From Diphasiastrum complanatum (taxonomy: Eukaryota > Streptophyta > Lycopodiopsida > Lycopodiales > Lycopodiaceae): a stretch of DNA of 60,000 nt. The position numbers and the translations under genes are program-made. The DNA lies in the NCBI GenBank assembly GCA_029204225.1, contig CM055097.1:29667785-29727784 (forward strand), given 5' to 3'. Positions 12,195-26,860 of this stretch are shown here, piece by piece. The number at the start of each line of letters is the position of its first letter. Position 1 is the stretch's first letter. The notes beneath the pieces were generated by a model. It was not told the DNA's origin. It worked only from the letters and a program-made list of their open reading frames with translations, and ran no database searches.

Positions 12195-14044
12195 CTAGGA
12201 TGCTCTTCTCTCTTGCTCCATAAATATGCAAGCTTTTCTGAACATGTCATAATCTGACGATTTGGTGATCTGCCTAATTTGAACTCTTCTGTAAAACCAT
12301 TGAAACAATTGAATAATGTAGCTTCTTATTTCATTGGTTCCAGTATGCTGAGTGTTTTGCTGAAATGCTGCCCATGCTTGCCAATGTGATTTCTCCATTC
12401 TTTGTGATGACCAGATACTCATGCTCCTGTAGGTATTGGCAAAGAATGTGTGATCCTTGAGTATGTGCTGCATCATAGTGAAATATAGAATTAGCAAAAG
12501 CAAAATTGAAATGAGTAATGATAGAAAATTAAGGAACATTCAAAGTAACTGACCATGTAATGCGTGATGTGATCTGGCCCAAATGCTTTTGATATGGCTC
12601 CACAAACATTTGTTGGATGATAAGATTCTCTATATTTGTAATTTTATATTTTCTTAGGATTTTTATCATCATATTGTCTAATTTTTTCCACACATCAACT
12701 TTCTGTAGTCTAGTTTTACCTCTCACCTCGAAATCCTGAGTTACAACAATGATCTCCTTCCAAATAGAGTGTGTAATACTTGATGCTTTACATGTGTGGT
12801 TTGACAAAAAATTCATGCTTGAGTCCTGCTTTTGATCAAACATCTTCTAATATAGAGATGGCTTGTTTTGATGATGATTCTAGCTTGGTATTCCAAGCAA
12901 ATAATATGTGAAGATAAAAACGTTTCTCTATTATCCTCACCTCTACATGAAGAGTACAAATATGTACATTTTTCAGTGGAATAGGCAATATAGATTTCCA
13001 GTTTGGATCCAAATTTTCTCTTGTTATACTTGTACTTCTTGTAGCATATTTCGCCAGTTTCATGCAGTCTATACATGGATTCTTAGATGTGGCTCCATGA
13101 GAAACATTAGACATGCATTTCAAAGTTTTCAAATCACCTGCCAAATGCCAGTCCACATTGAAATCTCCTTTTCCAGGTACATCGAACTGTACACCATCCA
13201 TATGCTCTTTGATAATCCAAGGATAAGATGTTCTGCAAAATATCCATGATAAAATATCATGATCCTCTTTCAAAAACTATCAACAGAAATGTACCATTAG
13301 ATTCAGAAATCAACATATGATTTAAAACTTCAATCATATTTCATTATTGAATGAGCAAATATACCTACCACTAGATATCATTTTCTGACTAGACGTTGAA
13401 GTTAAAATCTCTCTGATTGATTGATTGTCCAAGTGCCCCGTTCATGAGAGTTATACTAACCCTCTCCATCTTTTGCCCTGAACTACTTCTGAATCATCTT
13501 ACTATAATTATTTTATCACTTATCTTTTCCATTGTGATTTCATTAAAAAGCAATCATATATCTTAGTAACTTATTCACATTCGCAAATATGTTACTTGAT
13601 GCATTGTAGAGAATTGATCTTCCTTCGGTTTGATATGTCTCTTCAATATGAAATGGAGTGCCTATAATCTTATGCATTCTTATATTGAAGCTACTTCTCT
13701 CATGCTTCCAATGATATGACCTTGGAAGAGGAATCTTTAGTATAAACTTGCTTAAATGCTTCTCTGATAAGTTTAAAAATTGTATCATATGCTTCCCTGC
13801 TTATCCCGGCAAAATCACAAGCACCTTGCATTATAGTTTTATCTAAAAACATTTGTATGTCCATCATCAAGACCTCTGCAATTTTAGACTTTATACGTGG
13901 ACTTTTATTATTCATCAACATAGATTTAGTTGATTTACATGTTAATATACAACCCAATGTCTTTTTGATTGAATCATTATCTCTGATATTTTGATTTACA
14001 ACCAATGCAAATTTGCATTGAGAGAAAACAAGATTAGAAAACAA
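12195..14044 (-). pseudogene. Two-gene element copy A: transposase-like gene with introns
   Basis: Broken gene read from 14044 down to 12195. Blocks in order: EVLMMDIQMFLDK...GISREAYDTIFKLIREAF; IPLPRSYHWKHERSS...NVNKLLRYM; KEDHDILSWIFCRTSYPWIIKEHM; WHLAGDLKTLKCMSNVSHGA with a CxxC (PCIDCMK) 20 residues after the Asp; PLKNVHICTLH (an HxxxxH) then EVRIIEK and FAWNTK; a KVDVWKKLDNM block; and a C-terminus SIWSSQRMEKSHWQAW...IIQLFQWFYRRVQIRQ. The same blocks occur in copy B at 36690-38700, with splice-like acceptors at matching places (CAG before CACATACT; an intron before KEDHDI). A TGG-to-TAG stop lies just before the intron donor near 13375. Asp/CxxC/HxxxxH order is like some DDE transposases, but I cannot name the superfamily. 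Confidence 0.6.
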
Positions 14045-14207
14045 ACTGCATAAGCATATTCAATTAAGCATTAATGATAAATTACAAAATACCTACTTAA
14101 ATGCACGAATCCTTCTATTTCGATAACCTCCTCTTGAGAAATTCTGAATATCCTTGCAAGATTGTCGCTTTCTGAAGCAATCTCTCTGAGGCCGCTTTAG
14201 CTACACC

Positions 14208-14219
14208 GCTCTGATACTA
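14208..14219 (-). other. Possible LTR-retrotransposon primer binding site
   Basis: The minus strand reads TAGTATCAGAGC, one base off the initiator-Met tRNA site TGGTATCAGAGC, preceded by a TCCGACA end that could be an LTR terminus. No gag follows it; copy A of the unclassified element lies on that side. Possibly a relic. Confidence 0.35.
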
Positions 14220-14567
14220 TTGTCGGAATCTGATGTGGTGCTCTAGTTCCTATGAATACACTTAGATAGAGTCGAACTCTTAGCACAACTATTGCTACGA
14301 AATAAGATCTATCCTCTTCGAACACTACCAATCTAATTATGATTTTATTAGCATTCAACAAATGATCATTTATGCGGAATAGAAATTAACAGTGAACATA
14401 TAACGACAATTAGCAAGCATCAAACAATCAAGACTGTACACTTAGGCATGAGGTGCAAAGAATTCATATTACTAGAAGATTTTGAGCATTGTCTAGCATA
14501 CCACACAATGCGTTACTACAGGAGAACCTATCTCTTATGAACTATATGTGTAGCTTACTAGCATACA

Positions 14568-16727
<2,160 letters not shown>

Positions 16728-16731
16728 ATAC

Positions 16732-17283
16732 GTGAGTCAAGAACCACTTCTTGTGTATCAACATGAGATGTGGCACATAGATAAGCAGATGGATTTTTGT
16801 TTAGTCTCTCCTCAACCATCTTCGAGGACTCTGGCTCCTCTACATACGATGAGCTGCTTGAGGTCTCCTTCCTGCTTTGTGCCTTTTTGTTTCTTGGATT
16901 TTGATAGCAATCCATGGCTGCATGGCCTTTCTTATGACAATGTATGCACTCAATCTTTGGAATATTCAACCAACATGTATCGGCGGTATGACCGTCATGC
17001 TTGCATCTAACGCATGATTTCTTGTCTCCACCTTGTGGTTTATGCTTGGTGGTTGATTTCCATCTTCCTTCTTTGTCTCCTTTCTTCTGCTGATTACAAT
17101 CTGATCTTCAAGAGGGCTCTCTCTTAGGCGGAGGCTTCTTCTTAGGTTGCTCCTTTCTGTGATAGAGAGCTTGATTAAATTCATGATTGTCGTCGTAGTT
17201 CTCTCTTGTTTCAATGTCTTCTTTGATGTTGGAGATGGCTCTGATACCAACTGATGTTGGGGAGGGCTCTGATGAATTATCAA
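16732..17283 (-). pseudogene. Retrotransposon gag fragment with two zinc knuckles
   Basis: On the minus strand two CX2CX4HX4C zinc knuckles lie close together: CVRCKHDGHTADTC at 16973-17014 and CIHCHKKGHAAMDC at 16907-16948. They follow a Lys/Pro-rich linker. Zinc knuckles of Gag nucleocapsid bind element RNA. Only about 270 bp separate the first knuckle from the primer site at 17284, so most of the capsid part is missing. The fragment is cut by the CT tract at 16724. The two-knuckle layout differs from the single knuckle of copia elements 1-4 here, so it belongs to another family. Confidence 0.8.
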
Positions 17284-17295
17284 CTCTGATACCTA
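17284..17295 (-). other. Primer binding site (initiator Met tRNA)
   Basis: Minus strand TAGGTATCAGAG, close to the canonical TGGTATCAGAG, five bases inside the LTR end (…CCCACA at 17301). It shows that the adjacent LTR acts as a 5' LTR for a minus-strand element to its left. Confidence 0.7.
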
Positions 17296-17300
17296 CACTT

Positions 17301-18343
17301 TGTGGGAAAAACTTCTTAAATGAAGTTCCAACCAACATGAGAAAGACAATGAATACTATGAATAACAGTGATAACTGTGTTAAGGAGGATCGTGGATCAC
17401 TTAGAGAATGGAAATTAGAGAACTGTTCAATTTGCGTTGATACAATTATCAGTGTAGGAGTCTTACACTACCATGAAGAGAGATTGCAGAAACAATCAGG
17501 CATTTGTGATAGCCATGCAATTCTCTAATACTGATATTCTGATACAAAAAAAAGTAAGTACAATTAGGTGTCAAAGACGGCCATACATTTCTCTGTTATG
17601 ATACTATTTCAAGGGAAGAGTGAGAGTTTATGAACATTTAATAAGAATGCAAAGAGATGGAACAATAACAATTCTGTATATTAAAGTTGTAGTAACAATG
17701 ATCAGATCACAATACAATTGCATTGATAAGCGCATGATCCTACTTACAGAAAAAAAACAATAGCTATCGCTCTGAATATTTTTTTCTCTCTCTCTATAAT
17801 CACCAACTTTAAGAAGTCAGCTGTTGTGAAGACCTGTTTTGGTCGTTTTATCTCTGATGGAGTATTTTTATGCATCCTCTCTTACTTCTCCAGTCGCTCA
17901 TTTACTTATAGCAGCTGGTAGATCTTGTGTTATTCTAGCTTTACAATTACAAGATAGTTTGCAGCTGTTTAACTGACTAATTAGGACAGTTGTTATTGGA
18001 GCGTGAAGATGTAGACAGTCTGTACTTGGGATCCTATATAAATCTACAGAATGTCACATTTTTTGCATTTTTTGAGAGAAGTGTCATATATATGAAAGTG
18101 CGTGAAATGAACTAAAACATTTAGGGAACACTTGGTCGTCTTTTTTGCAAAACCTTTAGTGCTTAGAAAAGCCTAAAAGTGAAGTGGAAATCTTTGTTGG
18201 GTTTTTTGCCTGTTGCAACATTTAGTTCAAAAATGCAGACTGTTGAAAAATAGTTCATTTTCTGCAGACATCTTTGAGAGAGTAGTTTTGAGAGAAGGAA
18301 GGAGAGCAGTTGGGATGAGTAGGAGTTAGATTAAATTTTAGCA
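17301..18343 (-). mobile_element. Copia LTR (minus orientation), 1043 bp
   Basis: In minus orientation it starts TGCTAAAATTTAATC and ends TTTTTCCCACA, giving TG...CA ends. A polypurine tract lies just upstream (18344-18356) and a primer site just downstream (17284-17295). It therefore serves as the 3' LTR of copia element 2 and the 5' LTR of a further element, a tandem layout. It is homologous to 22094-22690, 23502-24313 plus 32726-33172, and 33236-34262. A short CT run at 17785-17796 marks the point where the PLE-like element sits in the paralogous LTR. Confidence 0.8.
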
Positions 18344-18356
18344 CTCCCCCTTAAGC
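18344..18356 (-). other. Polypurine tract of copia element 2
   Basis: Minus strand GCTTAAGGGGGAG directly before the LTR start. It matches the plus-strand tract at 23490-23501. Polypurine tracts prime plus-strand DNA synthesis in LTR elements. Confidence 0.8.
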
Positions 18357-18359
18357 TTA

Positions 18360-19143
18360 CTGCTACAAATCTAAACTGCAATTGAGATTTATTATATCTA
18401 CTAAGGTAGAAAGTTTATCTCTTAGACAATGGCTTTGTCAAAATATAAACCAACATATTGTCTGTGTGACAATAACTTAGTAAAACATCTTTATTCTGAA
18501 CTTTCTCTCTAAGAAAATGGAACTGAACTTTTATGTGTTTAGTTCAAGCATGAGTACGTGGATTCAGAGATAGACCTATGCAGCTCTGATTGTCACAGTG
18601 GAGTATTGTTGGACCAATCTATGAGAATTGCAGATCGTGTAACAACCTTCTGAGCCAGATTATCTTTTTCACTGGTGATGAACATATTCGGATTCTGTGG
18701 AGGACAATGAAATGCATTTCTGCTTTATGTTCTTCCATGAAATGGGTCCTCCTACAAGGAAACAAATATAACCTGATGTGGATTTTCTGGTCTCCACATC
18801 TCCTGCCCAATCTAAATTTGAATAAGTGATTAGCGAAAGTGTAGCTTCTGTATTACCATTATAGCTCAAAGCATAGTGCTTCGTAGCTTGAATGTACTTT
18901 AATACTCTCTGTAGAGCATTCCAATGTTGTAGGCCTGGATTGGACATGTATTGAGACAGTGTGCTTACCGCATACGCTAGATTAGGTCAAATCATAGAAT
19001 ACATTATAGATCCTATGACAGACTGATAATGATGCATGCACATTTCTGATCTGCTTAAGTTCTGGGGCACATGTCTTTGGACAACTTCAATCTTGGATCC
19101 ATAGGTGTGTCTATGGGCTTGTGTATATATCCATGAAGGAATG
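18360..19143 (-). pseudogene. Copia element 2 RNase H with deletion of the RT active site
   Basis: The translation shows QSVIGSIMYSMI, LQHWNALQRVLKYIQATKHYALSY, LDWAGDVETRKSTSGYICF, PISWKNIKQKCISLSSTESEY, and further left CDNQSCIGLSLNPRTHA, the standard RNase H of copia elements, which degrades RNA template. Upstream, the reading goes straight from the IAFLHG box of RT (near 19140) to the PIDTPMDPRLKLS segment that normally follows the YVDD active-site region; the piece carrying YVDD is deleted. Several stops are present. Confidence 0.88.
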
Positions 19144-19440
19144 CTATCTGGACATCCATCTGGGAATGTCTAGATCTTCTGTAGGTGCTATAACCGACAC
19201 AGTGTGAATAGATTGATGTTTTACTACTGGATTGAAGGTGTCAGTGTAATCTATTTCATATACTTGCTCAAATCCTTTAACCACTAAGCAAGCTTTCCAT
19301 TTGGATATTGATCCATCTGGCTTAAGCTTTAGCTTGAAGATCCATTTAGAGTCGATAGGTTTTATACCTATAGGAGGATCAACAAGACTCCAGGTCTTGT
19401 TCTCCATCAAGGAACTGTACTGAGCATCCATTATAGCCTT
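19144..19440 (-). pseudogene. Copia element 2 RT N-terminal part
   Basis: Minus strand MDAQYSSLMENKTWSLVDPP, IDSKWIFKLKLKPDGSISKWKACLVVKGFEQ and DYTDTFNPVVK match the copia RT entry (AMDAEYxxLxxNxTW, KWVFKxK, KARLVAKGF). ARLVAKGF has become ACLVVKGF. It is continuous with the deleted active-site region at 19140. Confidence 0.88.
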
Positions 19441-19795
19441 CCAGTTGTCTGCATCTGATGATGACAGTGCTTCTACAATAGTGGCAGTTTCATCATGACT
19501 GATGAACGCCTGATGGATGAAACGATCGGGTTCCTATCTTTGACGTGTAGATCTTCAGACTGCAAGTGCTTGAGTTAATGTTTCTCCTGGGTGAATGACT
19601 GAAATAGCTTCATCTTGTGGTTGAACAGTCGTGGGTCTAAGCCCATCGATGGTGAATGGAGCTGTTGGGACAAACTCCTGCATTTGAATGTTCATAGGTT
19701 GGGGCCTATCGATGGAGAATGGAGCTATTATGATAGACTCCTACATTTGCTGCTTTTGCTTGAAATAATGAAACTTGTCCTCAAGGAAGACAACA

Positions 19796-20340
19796 TCACG
19801 GCTGACCTGTGTCAACATCATAGATACGATATGCCTTGTGTGACGTTGAATAGTTGATAAAGATATACTTACAACTTACTAGGTCTAACTTCTTTCTCAG
19901 ATCAGATCGAATTTGAGCATAGCAGAGACATCCGAATATAGGTAAATGTTTCAGACTTGGTTTGTAACCGTAGTAGGCTTCAAAGAGTGTCTTGGAGTCG
20001 ACTGCCTTCATGCTGGAATAATTTTGTAGATAGCAAGCTGTAGAGATTGCTTCAGCCCAAAAGTTCTGGGGTAATTGAGCATTGACAGTCATGGATCGTG
20101 CGGCTTTCAACAATGTACAATTCTTTCGCTTAGCTACGCCATTTTGTTTTGTGTAGTTGGCTGTGAACTAATGGTGCACGCCACATGATGATAGATAGTC
20201 CACCATTTCATTTGATAAATACTCTCTCCTTGAGCCAGACCGAATGGTCTTGATTCTCTGACCAGTTTGGTTCTCAATGGAGTGCATGAACTCTTTGAAG
20301 CAATTGAATGCTTCTGACTTGTTCTTTATGAACATAATTC
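19796..20340 (-). pseudogene. Copia element 2 integrase C-terminal half
   Basis: Blocks are MTVNAQLPQNFWAEAISTACYLQN, TLFEAYYGYKPSLKHLPIFG and LRKKLDLVSCKYIFINYS, the end of the copia integrase. Stops upstream (about 20160-20340) break the catalytic core. Confidence 0.88.
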
Positions 20341-20810
20341 TGGTTAACGGGAGTAGTCATCGATGAATGTGATAAAATATAGAGCTTGACCCAAAGAGGG
20401 TACACTCATGGGATGACATAAGTCACTGCGAATTAGTGACAAAATGGACATCGCTCTCTTGGATTGTCCTCTTGGAAATTTTGTTCTAGGTTGTTTCCCT
20501 AGTAAACAATTTTCACAGATAGTCTGATTAGCTATAGAAATAGCATTGATATTCATATCCTTGAACAATTTGTTATGATGCATGTACAAGATTGAATGCA
20601 TGTTTAAATGGCCTAGTCTTTGATGCCAAACATGAGTATCAGAGTTACTCACAGAAAGTGCATAATTGTGACTCAGGATATACAAATTTTCTTCTCTGTG
20701 TGCAAAGAGGATTTCATTAGAATTTCCATCAATAAAAGTACATATACTAGTAGTAAACAAAGCTCTATAGCCTTCATTAGTAATCTTGCTTATAGACAAT
20801 AGATTCTTTG
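20341..20810 (-). pseudogene. Copia element 2 pre-integrase and integrase N-terminus
   Basis: The GAG-pre-integrase box is HVWHQRLGHLNMHSI, followed by CENCLLGKQPRTKFP (HHCC zinc finger of integrase), LIRSDLCHPM (first catalytic Asp) and YFITFIDDYSR. A stop follows at about 20344. The domain order matches copia elements 1, 3 and 4. Confidence 0.9.
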
Positions 20811-20857
20811 CTAACTTGGGTACATAAAGTACACCATCTAACTGTCTAGTGATGCCA

Positions 20858-21109
20858 TCAGGGAATTATAGTCGAATAGTACCTTGGCCTTTGACTTTGT
20901 GGGAGCTTGAGTCGCCAAAGAAAATGTACTTTGAGTCCATTATTGTGAGTACAGAAAAGGATTTTACATTGCATCATGTGTCGTGAAGCACTTGAATCAA
21001 GATACCATTGGCAGACATCTCTACTTGAATGTTCTTGTACCATCAGTGCCTTATTGTCCTCTTGGGAAGTCCTGACAGAGTTAGAAGCTCCTTCTTGGTG
21101 TTGTTGCAT
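20858..21109 (-). pseudogene. Copia element 2 protease, active-site Gly lost
   Basis: WYLDSSASRHMM is the protease site; the canonical DSGA has become DSSA. The catalytic Asp is present, but the strictly conserved Gly is Ser. It follows the gag zinc knuckle and precedes the pre-integrase box. Confidence 0.85.
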
Positions 21110-21129
21110 CTTCTTCCTCGTTTCGTTGT

Positions 21130-21908
21130 GTTTGAGGATGCGACAATCCTTTATGTCGTGATTGGATCTTTTGCAATACCTGCAAAAGATTTTGGTCTTT
21201 GGTGGTTGTTGTTGACAACTGTGCTGCCACTGTGATTGGTGCGTTGAATTTGGCTATTCTGCATTCATCTTTTTGTCCTTGAAGTTCTTCTTCTTGGACT
21301 GCTGCTTATTAGAATACAATGCCATTGACTTGGTACTCATTGTGGATAAGCTCTTTCTCCTGACCTCTTCCTGCAATAGACTTGCTGTCAGCTTCTGGAG
21401 AGACAATGTAGGAGTATTGCTCAAAAGTAATACTAGGTTGTTATAGGAGGATGGAAGACTGGCAAGAAGAGACATTGTTGAGTCTTCTTCTAAAATAGGA
21501 AAACCTATGGCAGCAAGTTGATTCAGTAACTGTTTGAATTCGTTTAGCTGATTGCTGAAAAATCTATGAGAATTCAAATGTATTGACTCGTCTCTTTTTG
21601 AGGAAGAAGGTACTCACACTCAAGATACTTGTAAGAATATCCCATGCTTCTTTGGAGGTGGTGCTATTTGATACATGAGCAATATGAGTGTTCTTCATAT
21701 TTAAGGATACAAGTGCTTTGCCATCCTTTGCTTCCCATGCTGGAAGCAGTTCTGGTTCTGCTGGTTTGACAATAGAACCATTGAAGTATCCCCATAGCTC
21801 CTTCTCAATTGAGATCATCCTCATTTTGAACTTCCACATGTGGAAATCATCTTCGTTGAACTTGTTGATCAAATGGATCTTTGAAATTAAACCTTCCATT
21901 GTAATCAA
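21130..21908 (-). pseudogene. Copia element 2 gag
   Basis: Starts at 21908 about 160 bp after the primer site. It begins MEGLISKIHLINKFNEDDFHMWKF and contains the SKEAWDIL box, a frameshift near 21570, then LNQLAAIGFPILEEDSTMSLLASLP and a basic region. A CX2CX4HX4C knuckle (CRYCKRSNHDIKDC) lies at 21143-21184 in a third frame. This gag closely resembles that of element 4 (53319-53567: NNSNFHIWKLKLRM). Confidence 0.88.
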
Positions 21909-22067
21909 ATATCAGAGATTGAACACAAACAAAATATGAACTACCTCTGAAAAACAAGAACATATAAGTTCCTTTGTATGTCCTAGACTCTAGTAATCCA
22001 AAACGACCCGTGCGCTAAAACCAACTAATACCAACTGGTGCTGGGGAGGGCTCTGATAAATTATCAA

Positions 22068-22078
22068 CTCTGATACCA
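22068..22078 (-). other. Primer binding site of copia element 2
   Basis: Minus strand TGGTATCAGAG, exact match to plant initiator Met tRNA 3' end. Only a 13-bp stub of the expected minus-orientation LTR (AATTTTTCCCACA) remains beyond it; at 22094 a plus-orientation LTR starts instead. Confidence 0.85.
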
Positions 22079-22093
22079 CTATGTGGGAAAAAT

Positions 22094-22690
22094 TGTTGGA
22101 ATTTAATCTAACTCCTACTCATCCCAACAGCCCTTCTTCCTACTCTGATTTTTACTCTCTCAAATGCAACCTGCAGAAAATGAATTGTTTTTAAACAGTC
22201 TGCATTTGAACTGATTGTCGCTACAATCTGCATTTTTACTCAGGTTTCTCCACAGGCGAAAAACCCGACACCCGAAACTGTCGTTAATTCTTTGGCTTTC
22301 TAAGAAACTAAGTATTTAGCGACACTTATGCAAGTTGTTTTTGGGCCATTTAGGCACTTCCAGAAAAGTGACACTTTTTGCGAAAAATGCGATATTGCAT
22401 TTTTACATGCAATTTCTGACAGACGACAATTAGGGCAAAAAGCGACACTACAGTTTTTGACAGGCGAAAAAGGCAAAAAATGCGACGCTGCATTTTTTCT
22501 CACAGTTTCTGACAGGCGACAAAAGGCGAAAAACCCAACATTGTAGTTTTACACGGGATATTACACAGACTACACTCTACAGAAATACACAGTATTTCAA
22601 GTGGCAAAAATTCCGATACTGCAGTTTTACACGGGATATTACACAGGCCGACACTCTACAGAAATACACAATATATCAAGTATAGACTGT
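22094..22690 (+). mobile_element. Copia LTR fragment, plus orientation
   Basis: Begins TGTTGGAATTTAATCTAAC, the LTR start seen at 23502. The first 597 bp match that LTR up to the segment ATACACAATATATCAAG; then the sequence jumps to copia pol 3' coding. It stands head-to-head with the lost LTR of element 2. Confidence 0.75.
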
Positions 22691-23489
22691 CTACGACATG
22701 GAGGATTGCAAATCCATAGACACACCTACGGATCCAGAATGCAAGCTATCCAAATACATGTGTCCCAAAACGAAGGCAGATAAGCAAGAAATGTGCAAGT
22801 ACCCCTATCAGTCAGTCATAGGTTCTATCATGTACTCTATGATCTGCACATGACCTGATCTTGCATATGCTATAAGCACATTGTCACAATTCAAGTCCAA
22901 TCCAGGCCTACAACACTAGAAAGACCTGCAAAGATTTTTGAAGTACATTCAAGCCTCAAAGCACTATGCCTTGAGTTACAACGGAAATACATAAGCTGCA
23001 CTCTCGTTGATTACCTATTTTGATCAGACTAGGCAGAAGACGTGGATACCAGAAAATCCACATCTGGATACATTTGTTTTGTTGCAGGAGGACCCATTTC
23101 ATGGAATAGCAGAAAGCAAAAATGCATTTCGTTGTCCTCCACATAATCAAATTATGTTGCAGCTACATCAGCAATAAAAGAGATCATTCGGCTAAGGAGG
23201 CTGCTGCAGGATCTACAATTCCCACAGATCGGTCCAACAATACTCTAGTGCGACAATCAGAGCTGCATAGCTCTATCTTTGAACCCACGTACTCATGCTA
23301 GAACTAAACATAGAGAAGTTCAATTCCATTTTCTTAGAGAGAAAGTTCAGAACCTAGATGTTGTACTAAGTTACTATCATACAGACAGTATGTTGGATGA
23401 TATTTGAACAAGGCCATTGTCTAGAGATAAACATTTTACTCTAGTAGATATGATAAATCTCAATTGCAGTTCAGATTCATAGCAGTTAG
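22691..23489 (+). pseudogene. Copia pol 3' end (connection and RNase H), plus strand
   Basis: Translation pieces DCKSIDTPTDPECKLSKYMCP, QSVIGSIMYSMI, FLKYIQASKHYALSYNGN, DTRKSTSGYICFVAGGPISW, CDNQSCIALSLNPRTHARTKH and SYYHTDSMLDDI show the end of a copia polyprotein with many stops. It leads to a polypurine tract and an LTR. It is closely related to the minus-strand RNase H of element 2, so they are members of one family in opposite orientation. Confidence 0.85.
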
Positions 23490-23501
23490 CTTAAGGGGGA
23501 G
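23490..23501 (+). other. Polypurine tract
   Basis: CTTAAGGGGGAG precedes the LTR start TGTTGGAATTTG at 23502. Confidence 0.85.
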
Positions 23502-26795
<3,294 letters not shown>

Positions 26796-26860
26796 CCACC
26801 AACCATACCCATAACTAGCAAAGTTTCTTAGGGGGCAGTTAGCACCCCTGAGATGGAGTG

